From contig SVRM01000025.1 in NCBI GenBank assembly GCA_015064785.1, forward strand, positions 1 through 43,767: a stretch of DNA of 43,767 nt. Direction: 5' to 3'. The translations under genes and the position numbers were made by a program. This document shows positions 33,801 through 42,200 of the stretch, in pieces. Every line of letters begins with the position of its first letter. The first letter of the stretch is position 1. The notes beneath the pieces were generated by a model. It ran no database searches. It saw only the letters and a list, made by a program, of their open reading frames with translations, and had not been told where the DNA came from. The DNA is from Oscillospiraceae bacterium. GTDB taxonomy: Bacteria > Bacillota > Clostridia > Oscillospirales > CAG-272.

Positions 33801-33982
33801 TGGACCACATTCATGTCGGTGTATCCGGCAATGAGGTTGTCGCTTCCGTCATGAAGAAGAACGAAGCAGAAATCTGTGCCGATACCCTGTGTGATGCCGT
33901 CCTCTACGACACCGTCACCGACAACGAAAAGAGCTGGAACATCAACGGCGAAAAAGTTACTCTTTCCGTCAAGAAGCTCTGA
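30827..33982 (+). CDS. ileS: Isoleucyl-tRNA synthetase
   Basis: The 1051-residue class I enzyme charges tRNA-Ile. It has the HIGH signature in PPTANGKPHIGHVLTR (about 46-61), the CP1 editing domain with TTPWTLPSN, KMSKSKGN (about 603-610), an anticodon-binding domain and a C-terminal extension. The length is that of the long, eukaryote-like IleRS type (type 2, lacking the C-terminal zinc ribbon of about 900-residue enzymes), a type often linked to mupirocin resistance in the literature; that phenotype is inference. It starts at GTG 30827 behind GAAAGGG. The codon use has many more GTC/AAG/CTG codons than the neighbours, typical of a highly expressed gene. Confidence 0.95.
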   Translation: MLYEKVSTNLNFVDREKEIEKFWKERNIFGKSIDLRAQGEEYTFYDGPPTANGKPHIGHVLTRVIKDMVPRYRTMKGCHVIRKAGWDTHGLPVELEVEKAVGIEGKDQIEAYGLEPFLEKCKESVWKYKGMWEDFSSTVGFWADMDDPYVTYHNTFIESEWWALKQIWDKGLLYKGFKIVPYCPRCGTPLSSHEVAQGYKTVKERSAVVRFKVEGEDAYFLAWTTTPWTLPSNVALCVNPIETYCKVAAADGRTYYMAKALLDTVLGSLKTEDAPAYEILEEYTGADLEGRSYEPLFPWAKTVADKQGKRGFYITCDGYVTMSDGTGIVHIAPAFGEDDANVGRKYDLPFVQFVNGKGEMTEETDYAGTFVKNADPLILTDLDKSGKLFSAPKFEHEYPHCWRCNTPLIYYARDSWFIKMTAVKEQLIRNNNTVNWIPESIGKGRFGDWLENIQDWGVSRNRYWGTPLNIWECECGHRHAIGSIEELKSMSDNCPEEIELHRPYIDAVTIKCEKCGGQMHRVSEVIDCWFDSGAMPFAQWHYPFENKEMFDAHFPADFISEGVDQTRGWFYSLMAISTLLFDCAPYKNVLVLGHVLDKDGQKMSKSKGNAVDPFEALETFGADAIRWYFYSNSAPWLPNRFYSEAVTEGQRKFMGTLWNTYAFYVLYANIDSFNPTEYTLDYDKLGVMDRWILSRLQSTVKAVDANMDLYRIPETCRHLTDFVDELSNWYVRRSRERFWAKGMEQDKINAYMTLYTALVTLCKAAAPMVPFMTEDIYRNLVGSVDKNAPESVHLCDFPTVCDAWILPDLEKEMEDVLDVVVLGRACRNQANIKNRQPVGLVYVKSDFSLPQFCCDIIEDELNVKNVVFTDSVRDFTTYTFKPQMRTLGPKYGKQLGAIRTLLGEIDGNAAMDSLDATGILTLNLPDGTTAALTKDDLLIDMTQKSGYESVSDHGITVVIDTNLTPELLEEGMVREIVSKIQTMRKDSGFEVMDHIHVGVSGNEVVASVMKKNEAEICADTLCDAVLYDTVTDNEKSWNINGEKVTLSVKKL

Positions 33983-34011
33983 TCGCCGAAAACGGCAAAA
34001 AGATAAAAATT

Positions 34012-34050
34012 CCCGGTACTCCGTGAAAAAGCGGAATACCGGGTTTCTTT
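34012..34050 (+). terminator. Rho-independent terminator of ileS
   Basis: CCCGGTACTCCG (34012-34023) pairs with CGGAATACCGGG (34032-34043) with one mismatch, followed by TTTCTTT. It touches the end of the convergent exonuclease gene. Confidence 0.85.
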
Positions 34051-35065
34051 ATGTGTCGTTGTCGTTTGCCTTCTGCGGCGGATTTTGTACCGCCTGTACG
34101 GTGCTGTCGGCGGCGTTTTTTGCCTGCTGTAATCGGCGCATCCGTGCAGCACGGCGGACGGATTCATACCGGGTTTTGCTGTCACCGTCAAAGGCGGACA
34201 GCGCGGTATCGGCACGGAAGGTGCCCTCGGGCGTTTGCACGGCATTGACGGTACAGAGGAACCGTCCGTCCGTTTCGCACGAACAGAGGGTCATGATTTC
34301 TGTTTTGGAGGCACGGATCCAGGTACCGACACCGATGGGAGCGCGGCAGACAGGACAGCTGCACGGCTGTCTGCGGGCTTCATTGAGCGCCTCGCCCGGG
34401 GTTCGGTATGCGGCGGCAGGTGGTTCTGCGTCTGTGAGGGGTATTTGCCGGGATGCCGGATGCGCATCGGATGACTGCTGCGGAATGCCTGCAAACAGCG
34501 GCGCAGACAGTGCCGGATCACGGGAATAGAGAACAGAGACGATCTGTGCCGTGTCCTCTGCATCCGCCATGGCGTTGTGCCGGTTTTCGTTTTTGATGCG
34601 GAGTGCGGAAAGAACAGCCGCAAGACTTGGGTAGGGCGGTGAAATACCGGCACCGCGGGACAGAATCGGCTGGAGATCGCGCATCTGCGGTGCAGCGGCG
34701 CCTGCTTTTTCTGCCGGGTAATCTGCTTTGATGCGCAAATTCTGTACCAGAGCTGAGCGGTCGGCACATCCCCACGTATAAACGCGGGTATTGCCGACAA
34801 ATGCAAGAAACTGTCGGAACACCTCGGAAAAGTCCGGCGCTGCTGCCAGCGCGTCGCGGCGCAGACGGAGCGAGGAGAGAACCACGGGATGCAGGTATTC
34901 CGCACATTCGGGACGGACCAGCGCGTAGAACCGGTCGATCACCTCTCCCGTTTCGTCGATGCGCACGGCACCTGCGGATAAAATTTCGTTGAAATACTGA
35001 AAACGGTCGCCTGTCGGATGCGGTGTGACGCACCATTCAAAATCGGCGATGATACATTGCTTCAT
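34049..35065 (-). CDS. DEDDh 3'-5' exonuclease-like protein with C-terminal Cys cluster
   Basis: The 338-residue protein opens with MKQCIIADFEWCV (Exo I: Asp-x-Glu), has TWGCADRSALVQN (Exo II Asp) and ENRHNAMADAEDTAQI (Exo III His and Asp), so the active site is complete. It resembles KapD/ERI-like RNase T-superfamily nucleases acting on RNA or DNA ends. After residue 200 the chain changes: CSCPVCRAPIG ... MTLCSCETDG gives CxC/CxxC and CxC groups that could bind zinc, and the last 60 residues are basic and helical. ATG 35065 fits the family start. The ribosome site there (AAAGGA at 14 nt) is weak, and ATG 35089 remains possible. It has its own promoter. Confidence 0.82.
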   Translation of the reverse strand: MKQCIIADFEWCVTPHPTGDRFQYFNEILSAGAVRIDETGEVIDRFYALVRPECAEYLHPVVLSSLRLRRDALAAAPDFSEVFRQFLAFVGNTRVYTWGCADRSALVQNLRIKADYPAEKAGAAAPQMRDLQPILSRGAGISPPYPSLAAVLSALRIKNENRHNAMADAEDTAQIVSVLYSRDPALSAPLFAGIPQQSSDAHPASRQIPLTDAEPPAAAYRTPGEALNEARRQPCSCPVCRAPIGVGTWIRASKTEIMTLCSCETDGRFLCTVNAVQTPEGTFRADTALSAFDGDSKTRYESVRRAARMRRLQQAKNAADSTVQAVQNPPQKANDNDT

Positions 35066-35107
35066 AAATATTGGAGGAATCCTTTGCATTGAAATCTGAT
35101 ATGCTAT

Positions 35108-35136
35108 ATGATACCATGTTTGCGCAAAAAAGTCAA
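35108..35136 (-). promoter_or_regulatory. Sigma-A promoter of the exonuclease gene
   Basis: Minus strand: TTGACT (35131-35136), 17-bp spacer, extended TGG-TATCAT (35108-35113). Confidence 0.85.
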
Positions 35137-35200
35137 GGAATTCACCCGATGTTTATACGCAGTTCAAAAAGATGGAGTACAATGATGGACAGAAAAGAAC

Positions 35201-35239
35201 GCAGAGGATCCGCCATATCGTGGCAGGGATGACCTCTGC
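35201..35239 (+). promoter_or_regulatory. Leader hairpin directly before the J-protein ribosome site
   Basis: GCAGAGG (35201-35207) pairs with CCTCTGC (35233-35239); inside, ATCC/GGGAT and GCCA/TGGC continue the stem. The RBS AGGAGG (35245-35250) lies 5 nt after it, so folding could set access to the site. Confidence 0.55.
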
Positions 35240-35256
35240 GGCACAGGAGGTACGGT

Positions 35257-35733
35257 ATGGCGGTCAGAGATCCGTATGAAAGTCTCGGAATTCCGCGCAG
35301 TGCGACGCAGACAGAAATCACGGCGGCATACAAAAGTCTTGCAAAGAAATATCACCCCGATCTGAACCCCGGCAATGCGGCGGCGGCAGAACGGATGGCA
35401 GAGATCAATGAAGCCTATAATCTGCTCAAGGAAGAGGTCGGGACGCCGTATGATGAATCCCGGTTCACCTCAGATTTCCGTGCGGCCAACGACGGCGGAC
35501 ATTGGGAGGAATACACCGATGCAAAGGCGGCACAGGAGGCAGAGGATGCCCGTGCGCGTACCGACCGCATGGCGCGTGCCTTCGAGGAAGCCGTTCGTCA
35601 GCGGCGGCGTGCAGAGCTGCGGAAGACGCTGACACGACTGTTTGTGTGGGCGGCACTGCTGGCGATGCTGGGATCGATTGTCTTTCAGGCATGTGTCCAG
35701 CAGACAGCACCCATTGGGTATTTCCCGTACTGA
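35257..35733 (+). CDS. J-domain protein with C-terminal membrane anchor
   Basis: The 158-residue protein has an N-terminal J domain (residues 4-62) with the HPD tripeptide at 33-35 that stimulates DnaK ATPase. A charged, Ala/Arg-rich helical linker (about 85-125) follows, then one transmembrane helix (FVWAALLAMLGSIVFQACV, about 129-147). It lacks the Gly/Phe region and zinc centre of DnaJ, so it is a type III J-protein that brings DnaK to the membrane. AGGAGG precedes the ATG. Confidence 0.9.
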   Translation: MAVRDPYESLGIPRSATQTEITAAYKSLAKKYHPDLNPGNAAAAERMAEINEAYNLLKEEVGTPYDESRFTSDFRAANDGGHWEEYTDAKAAQEAEDARARTDRMARAFEEAVRQRRRAELRKTLTRLFVWAALLAMLGSIVFQACVQQTAPIGYFPY

Positions 35734-35743
35734 AAAACAAATA

Positions 35744-35759
35744 TGTTTCACGTGAAACA
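35744..35759. promoter_or_regulatory. Perfect chromosomal parS (Spo0J/ParB) site
   Basis: TGTTTCACGTGAAACA agrees in all 16 positions with the parS consensus known from Bacillus and most bacteria. These sites cluster in the origin-proximal part of bacterial chromosomes. It lies between convergent genes. It is unlike the 18-bp palindromes of the plasmid-type par locus at 25378-25459, so the two ParB systems should not cross-react. Confidence 0.92.
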
Positions 35760-35788
35760 GCGGTATGCACAAAAACATATCGCTGTTT
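35755..35788 (+). terminator. Terminator-like hairpin overlapping parS
   Basis: AAACAGCGGTATG (35755-35767) pairs with CATATCGCTGTTT (35776-35788), 13 pairs with one G-U. The following GTCTATTATATT is only partly T-rich. The left arm uses the last five bases of parS. Confidence 0.65.
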
Positions 35789-35817
35789 GTCTATTATATT
35801 GTATAAAACGACGCATT

Positions 35818-37788
35818 TCAAACAGATCGGAACAGAACCGACGCAAAGTCACCGTACTGCTGCCAGGATGCGCCGGGAATCCGGTAAATCAGACTGAATG
35901 CGGCATGACCGCTCGGATTTTCCAGCTTGAACAGGATGCGGTTGACGCCTTTTTTGAACGGAATGCTGTAAAAGTGTTTGTTTTCCAGCGTCCATGCACA
36001 GACATCGCGTCCTTCGCCGATCAGCACGCCGTTGATCCAGAGTCGGAACGGTGCCTCACAGCCGACGGTAACATCTACCTCACGATCACACGGGGACTCG
36101 ATACAGCGGTACAGATAAGATACCGCCGGTCCCGTCGAGGAATATAAGTCGGAGGCATCAAAATAATCCTCGCAGATACAGACCTCCATCGGTTCGCAAC
36201 GCGCATCGGTGGGATCTGTGGGAAGTGTTTCGCTGTTACAGCGGAAAAATGCAGCTTCGTCCATATAAATATCGTCGATTGCGGCGAAACGGCTGAGGTG
36301 ATAGTCGCGTACCGGATCCTCCCACGGAACACCTGCGGGAATCTCCATGTGCGGACCGTACGGTTCATAGGGAGAAATGTGCGTAAGATCGCGGTTATTG
36401 CGGAAAAACGGTCCGTAGCAGTACCAGACATCTGCACCGTTCAGTCCGAAGCTGTCGCGGTATATCGTGCCGTCATCGGCGGAGAAGGTGACGGTGATGC
36501 GGTTGTCCTGCGCAAGTCTTGCCGCATTGGGTGCAATAACAAAGGACATAGCACATTCCGTGACGGTATTTGCCGCAAGCGTGAGCGTTTGACGCGGGTG
36601 GGAACAGCAGATTTCGGGCGGTGTTTCGAGTGTCAGGCATCCGTGCAGGGGACGGTCACCGGTATGAAGCAGCAGTGTTACAGCTTTTGCGGTATCTGTG
36701 CGCAGGACCGGATCTCCGTTGTAATCGACGGTAAACGACAGCGGTGATGTCTGCCGCACCGCAGGAACAGGTGTATATACCGGTGCATCGGTGATGCGGA
36801 TGTCACCTGGGACGGCATCGTACAGCGACAGTCCCACGCGCGCCACGTCACGTGCCAGATCGGCAATCGGACCGTCGGCGCGGCGCAGTCTGACGGAGGC
36901 TTTGATACCGGTGTCGGTGAAGCCGTCCCGCATCAGAAGGCAGTCCGCACCGCGCAGAATGCCGATGATCGATGCCGCCGTTGCACAGATACAGTCGGTG
37001 TCATAGCCCATGGCACAGCCGATGCGAATCGTTTCGCGCATATCGCCGCCGCCGTACAGCAGTGCCAGCAGCGTAAAACACATATTCTGATACAGATTGG
37101 TGCAGTCGGGATGACCATAATGACGGATGATATCGGAACGGATCCACTTCCAGTCGCGGTGTTCTGCCGCATGTCGCATGGTACGGGTCAGCGCCTGTGT
37201 GATTTTGGCATCGGACGGAAGAAATGCAAGCGCGTCGCCCAGCAGGTCTGCGATACTGTCCCCGGCAGTTCTGAAAAATGCCATGCTTTCCGCCGCGGCA
37301 AGGAAATATTCTGCGAGCACGGAATCCTCAGCATGATCCATCGAGCCGTCCGTGACGACATACTGCCAGGTGCGCCGGGGGTCGCCGGGACAGATGCACG
37401 CCCAGATTTCCGAGCGGATCGGACAACCCATGCCGTTTTTGTAAAAGCGATTGTTGAACGAACCGGAGAGAGGCGGCATGATCCCGCGTCCAAAATTCTT
37501 TTTGAAATAAGCGTATTCGCCGGGACCGTAGGGAACATTGTCATAAAAGGACTGTGCCAGATCACGTGCAGTGAAGAAAAGCCCTTTTTCCTCGATGACT
37601 TCGAGCCAGAGAATTTGCAGATCGAGATCGTCGTTGGGCAGTGCCGTGTGAAGAATGGTCTCATCCAGCGGATAATCCAGCAGTTCTTTTCTGCCCTCCG
37701 CAGGTCCGCCGGCAGTACCGCCGATGCACTTGCCGAGAAAGCAGCCGTAAACGCGGTTCAGATAATCGGAATAGCGAATCGTTTTCAT
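35818..37788 (-). CDS. ADP-ribosylglycohydrolase-fold protein with C-terminal beta domains
   Basis: The 656-residue protein has an N-terminal ADP-ribosylglycohydrolase domain (about 8-320). It shows GCFLGKCIGGTAGGPAEG, the first metal-type acidic group PNDDLDLQILWLE (52-64), DHAEDSVLAE, and the C-terminal signature GCAMGYDTDCICATAASIIG (DxDxxxA). These acidic residues bind two Mg2+ in the family. The rest (about 340-656) is beta-rich and ends in a galactose-binding-like domain (FRLWINGVLIGEG ... FKKGVNRILFKLENPSG). Such two-domain members are frequent in gut Bacillota and Bacteroidota near glycan genes, and may cut N- or O-glycosidic bonds of sugars and not of ADP-ribose; this is inferred. 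GGAGGG precedes the ATG. No signal peptide is present. Confidence 0.85.
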   Translation of the reverse strand: MKTIRYSDYLNRVYGCFLGKCIGGTAGGPAEGRKELLDYPLDETILHTALPNDDLDLQILWLEVIEEKGLFFTARDLAQSFYDNVPYGPGEYAYFKKNFGRGIMPPLSGSFNNRFYKNGMGCPIRSEIWACICPGDPRRTWQYVVTDGSMDHAEDSVLAEYFLAAAESMAFFRTAGDSIADLLGDALAFLPSDAKITQALTRTMRHAAEHRDWKWIRSDIIRHYGHPDCTNLYQNMCFTLLALLYGGGDMRETIRIGCAMGYDTDCICATAASIIGILRGADCLLMRDGFTDTGIKASVRLRRADGPIADLARDVARVGLSLYDAVPGDIRITDAPVYTPVPAVRQTSPLSFTVDYNGDPVLRTDTAKAVTLLLHTGDRPLHGCLTLETPPEICCSHPRQTLTLAANTVTECAMSFVIAPNAARLAQDNRITVTFSADDGTIYRDSFGLNGADVWYCYGPFFRNNRDLTHISPYEPYGPHMEIPAGVPWEDPVRDYHLSRFAAIDDIYMDEAAFFRCNSETLPTDPTDARCEPMEVCICEDYFDASDLYSSTGPAVSYLYRCIESPCDREVDVTVGCEAPFRLWINGVLIGEGRDVCAWTLENKHFYSIPFKKGVNRILFKLENPSGHAAFSLIYRIPGASWQQYGDFASVLFRSV

Positions 37789-37840
37789 ATGTCCCTCCGT
37801 ATTGCAGGTATTGTACCTTGTTTGGTGTCATTTCTCTCCT

Positions 37841-37869
37841 ATTATACAGGATTTTCTTCTGTTTTGCAA
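37841..37869 (-). promoter_or_regulatory. Sigma-A promoter of the ADP-ribosylglycohydrolase-like gene
   Basis: Minus strand: TTGCAA (37864-37869), 17-bp spacer, TATAAT (37841-37846). Confidence 0.9.
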
Positions 37870-37913
37870 GAGGTAAGCAAAAGAATCGGAATGCGGTTTT
37901 CAAAATCCTGCAA

Positions 37914-37950
37914 CAAAAAAGAACAGCCGCCGCATGGTGACTGTTCTTTT
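37914..37950 (-). terminator. Terminator of the dehydratase-activase operon
   Basis: AAAAGAACAG (37917-37926) pairs with CTGTTCTTTT (37941-37950). In minus-strand transcripts the stem is followed by a run of U. It lies directly after the 426-aa gene. Confidence 0.88.
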
Positions 37951-37955
37951 GCATA

Positions 37956-39236
37956 TCAGGATTTCTTTTGATGAATATCGGTTTTTTTCGCGTTGGCAAG
38001 CATCAGCTTCAGACGGTTTTCCTGGTTGACCTTTGTTGCGCCGGCGTCGTAGTCGATGGCGACAATGTTGACATTGGGGTTGCGTTCCTTGATCGGACGC
38101 ATCATGCCCTTGCCGCAGATGTGGTTGGGCAGACAGCCGAAGGGCTGCGTGCAGACGATGTTCTCAACGCCGCTTTCCGCAAGCTCCAGCATTTCCGCAG
38201 TCAGCAGCCAGCCCTCGCCCATCTTGGTGCCGACGCCAATGTAACCCTTTGTCAGTTCAATGACGTGCTTGAAGTGGGTCGGCGGCTCAAAGATGCCCTG
38301 TTCTTCGATGATGGCAATCAGATCGTCCTTTTTCCGGTTAAAGAAATCAAACAGCATTTGGAAGACGCGGTATTTGACCGGATGCAGACCGTACAGCTGA
38401 TAGTCGATGACATTTGCATAGACGGTATACATGAAGAAGTCGAGCAGTCCCGGTACTACCGGCTCCGCACCTTCTGAAACGAGGAAGTGTTCCAGCTCAT
38501 TGTTGGCGAGCGGAGAATATTTCACGAAGATTTCGCCGACGATACCAACACGTGCCGCAGGACGGAGCGTACGCGGCAGTGCAGCGAAGTCACGCAGAAT
38601 GGCACGGTAGTTTTCTTTGACCTGCTTGTAAGAAACAAATGTTTTCTCTGTCAGCGCATCCGCCAGCCGCTCGGTCCACTGATCGGCAAGCGCCTGTGCA
38701 GAACCCGGCGTGTCCTCATACGGGCGGCACTGGTTGACCAGCAGCATCAGCAGATCGGCATACAAAAATGCATACACGATCTTATGAATCAGCGGCAGGG
38801 TCAGAGACAGCCCCGGATGGTTTTCCAGTCCGACGAAGCTGAGTGCAACGACGGGAACCTGTGGATAACCGGCTTTTTTCAGTGCCTTGCGCAGAAGAGA
38901 AACATAATTGGATGCACGGCAGCCGCCGCCGGTCTGGAAGAAGACGAGCGCGGTTTTGTCAGGGTCGTATTTTCCGGACTTGATCGCATCGATGAACTGT
39001 CCGATGACGATGATTGCCGGATAGCACGCATCGTTGTGTACATGCCGCAGACCTTCCTCCGCGATGTGAGGTCCGGAGGTTTCGAGCAGCTCGACATCAT
39101 AGCCGAAGTTGCGCAGAACGCCGCAGAGAATTTTGAAATGCATTTGCAGCATCATCGGAACCAGGATTTTGTAATCCTTTTTCATTTCCTTGGTAAAGGA
39201 GATATAGTCCTGATGCGGAACCTGTTTTTTGCTCAT
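37956..39236 (-). CDS. 2-hydroxyacyl-CoA dehydratase-related protein (COG3581 type)
   Basis: The 426-residue protein shows conserved Cys-containing motifs of this family: HVHNDACYPAIIVIGQF, FFQTGGGCRASNYVSLLR and CTQPFGCLPNHICGKGMM, likely ligands for a [4Fe-4S] cluster. It corresponds to the C-terminal part of large (about 1400 residue) YjiL-like activase proteins that in many Bacillota are one polypeptide; here it is a separate gene overlapping the activase stop by 4 bp (ATGA). The pair should act together, probably in ATP-driven low-potential electron transfer. The actual substrate is unknown. A typical hgdA/hgdB dehydratase is not in the window. Confidence 0.85.
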   Translation of the reverse strand: MSKKQVPHQDYISFTKEMKKDYKILVPMMLQMHFKILCGVLRNFGYDVELLETSGPHIAEEGLRHVHNDACYPAIIVIGQFIDAIKSGKYDPDKTALVFFQTGGGCRASNYVSLLRKALKKAGYPQVPVVALSFVGLENHPGLSLTLPLIHKIVYAFLYADLLMLLVNQCRPYEDTPGSAQALADQWTERLADALTEKTFVSYKQVKENYRAILRDFAALPRTLRPAARVGIVGEIFVKYSPLANNELEHFLVSEGAEPVVPGLLDFFMYTVYANVIDYQLYGLHPVKYRVFQMLFDFFNRKKDDLIAIIEEQGIFEPPTHFKHVIELTKGYIGVGTKMGEGWLLTAEMLELAESGVENIVCTQPFGCLPNHICGKGMMRPIKERNPNVNIVAIDYDAGATKVNQENRLKLMLANAKKTDIHQKKS

Positions 39237-42200
39237 GCCATCTCTCCTTTCTGCGCGTTTGCTTCGGCATCCCGGTCATCCAGTGCGCCCATCAGGGAAC
39301 GCAGGCGGATTTTGACCGCGCCGAGGTTGGTGATTTCGTCAATTTTGAGCTGTGTATAGAATTTTCCGCGGGATTCCAGGATCTCGCGCACCTCGTCGGT
39401 GGTGATTGCGTCGATGCCGCAGCCGAAGGATACCAGCTGAACCAGCTCAACATTCGGATTCTGTGCGGCAAACATCGCCGCGCGGTAAAGACGTGCGTGG
39501 TAGGTCCACTGGTTGAGGACGTGCAGTGTCGGGGACTGTGCCAGCTCGGAAACGGAGTCCTCGGAGACGACGACGAAGCCGAGGGAGGAGGCAAGACCAT
39601 CGATGCCGTGACCGATTTCCGGATCGATGTGATACGGGCGTCCTGCGAGAATCATCACGCGTCTGCCGTGTTCTGCGGCATAATCGAGTGCGCGCCGCCC
39701 CTGTTCTCTGACATCTGCCATGTATTTATGATATGCGGCAAAGCCCGCCTTGACCGCTTGTCTGATTTCCCGGTCGGGAATCGGTGTTCCTTTTTCGCGG
39801 AAGGCGCGGGCAAGGGTGCGGGCAAGGATTTTTTCGGAATCGATGTTCAGATACGGATAGAAGAAATCGGTTTTCTGAAGGGAATCCATGTTGCCCTGAA
39901 GCAGCTCCGAATAGTATGCAACGACAGGGCAGTTGTAGTGGTTTGCCGACTGATGCTCGTCGATGTTGTACGACAGGCACGGATAGAAGATGGTGTTGGC
40001 GCCGCGTGCAATCAGCTCCTCAATGTGACCGTGCATGATCTTTGCCGGATAGCACGCCGTGTCGGACGGAATGGAGAACTGTCCCTTTTCGTAGGTCGAA
40101 CGGCGGGACGGCGAGGAGAGCATGACCTCAAAGCCCAGCTCCGTAAACACGGTATGCCAGAGAACGGCAAGCTCGTACATGCCAAGTGCCATCGGCAGAC
40201 CAACGGTTCCGCGGCTGCCTGGCTTGGATTGCAGGCCATAGAGGTAATTGCGCTTGTATTCGTAGAGATTCGGCAGGGTGGTGTCGGCTTCATCGGCACC
40301 TGCGCCGCGTTCACAGCGGTTGCCGGAGATGAAGCGGCGTCCGCCGGAGAAGGTATTGACTGTCAGGCGGCAGTGATTGGTGCATCTGCGGCAGACCGTG
40401 GCCACCGAAGTATGGGTGAATTCGGAAAGCGCTTCGGCTGACAGCAGGGTGGTTGCGGGGAGCGCGTGGGATTTGACATACAGTGCCGCACCAAAGGCCC
40501 CCATCAGACCGGCGATCTGCGGACGGATGACTTCGTTGCCAAGCTCACGCTCAAAGGCACGCAGAACACAGTCGTTGTAGAAGGTACCGCCCTGTACCAC
40601 GACGTGACGGCCGAGTTCTTCTGCCGAGTTGACGCGGATGACCTTGTAAATGGCGTTTTTGACAACGGAGATGCAAAGTCCAGCCGAAATGTCCTCGGGT
40701 GTTGCGCCATCCTTCTGGGACTGCTTGACCGAGGAGTTCATAAAGACGGTACAGCGTGTACCGAGGTTGACGGGATGGGTGGAAAATCTGCCCTTCTGTG
40801 CAAATTCCGCGGCGGTGAAGCCCATGCTCTTTGCAAAGGTTTCCAGAAATGAGCCGCAGCCGGAGGAGCAGGCTTCGTTGAGCATGATGGAGTCGATGGC
40901 GCCGTTTGCGATGCGGAAGCACTTGATGTCCTGACCGCCGATATCAAGGATGAAATCGACCTCGGGCAAAAAGTGTTTTGCCGCGGTGAAGTGTGCAATC
41001 GTTTCGACAATGCCCAGATCCACACCGAATGCGCTCTTAATCAGCTCCTCGCCGTAACCGGTGACGGCTGAACCGCAGAGCGTGATGCGGTCGCCGCAGA
41101 GTGCATAGATTTTTTCCAGCTCTGCACGGATGATCTCCACAGGGTTGCCCTGATTGGAGGCGTAATACTGATACAGCAGTGCATCGTCCTCGCTGATGAC
41201 CACGAGCTTGGTTGTGGTGGAGCCGCAGTCGATGCCGAGCCATGCGCGGCCGCGGTAGGCGGTGATGTCCTGCGTCGGAACAGCGGCTTTGGAATGACGG
41301 GCAGTGAAAGCGGTATAATCCTCCTCGGAGGAGAACAGCGGCGGGAGGGTGTCGAGTACCGCGCGTTCATGCAGGCTGTTTCTGACAGCGGCACGAAGCG
41401 CGTCCAGCGTCACACGATGCAGGGATTTTGCGGCGTACAGCGCGGTGCCGCGTGCAACGGCATACGGACCCCATTCCGGGAACAGCGCACTTTCGCCGCG
41501 CGTCAGCTGGAGCGTTTCGACAAACTGTTCCTGAAGACCGCGGCAGAAGAACAGCGGACCGCCCAAAAACAGCACCTTCTGCGGATTGCCGTCCTTGTCA
41601 CGTCCGATGCGTCGTCCCTGTGCCAGTCCGGCGATGGTTTGGTTGACAACCGCCTGATAGATGCTGGCGGCAACATCGGCTTTGTTGGCACCCTGATTGA
41701 GCAGCGGCTGAATATCGGTCTTGGCAAAGACACCGCAGCGGGATGCAATCGGATAAATGCGCGTGTGTTCCAGGCTCAGTGCGTCCATGTCACCGACGGA
41801 GAGGTTGAGCAGTGTCGCCATCTGGTCGATGAATGCTCCCGTACCGCCGGCACAGGTGCCGTTCATACGTTCATCCATCACACCGTCGAAGAATATGATT
41901 TTTGCATCCTCACCGCCGAGCTCGACCACGGCGGAGGTGTCGGGCGCGAGCATTTTCACGACTTCACCCGTCGCAAAAACCTCCTGCACGAACGGAACGC
42001 CGATGGCAGCGGACAGACCGAGTCCGGCAGAACCGGAGATGGCCGCGGAAAGTGCGACATTGCCGTCCAGCGGAAGTGCGTCGAGCAGATCGAGAATTTT
42101 TTCGCGGACACGGGAAAAATGCCGCTCGTAGGTTTCATAAATGACGTTTTCCACGTCGGCGGTACCGTCGTCTCTGCTGCGGGCCAGAACGAGCTTGGCG

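Noticed and set aside
30830..33814. Open frame of 994 codons antisense to ileS
   Set aside because: It mirrors the GC-biased third positions of ileS, has no ribosome site and no recognisable domains; ileS is unambiguous on the other strand.
38860..38868. TGTGGATAA, a perfect DnaA box on the minus strand
   Set aside because: It is single and inside the 426-aa coding gene; no second box lies nearby, and none was found in the iteron region, so it is not evidence of a DnaA-type origin.
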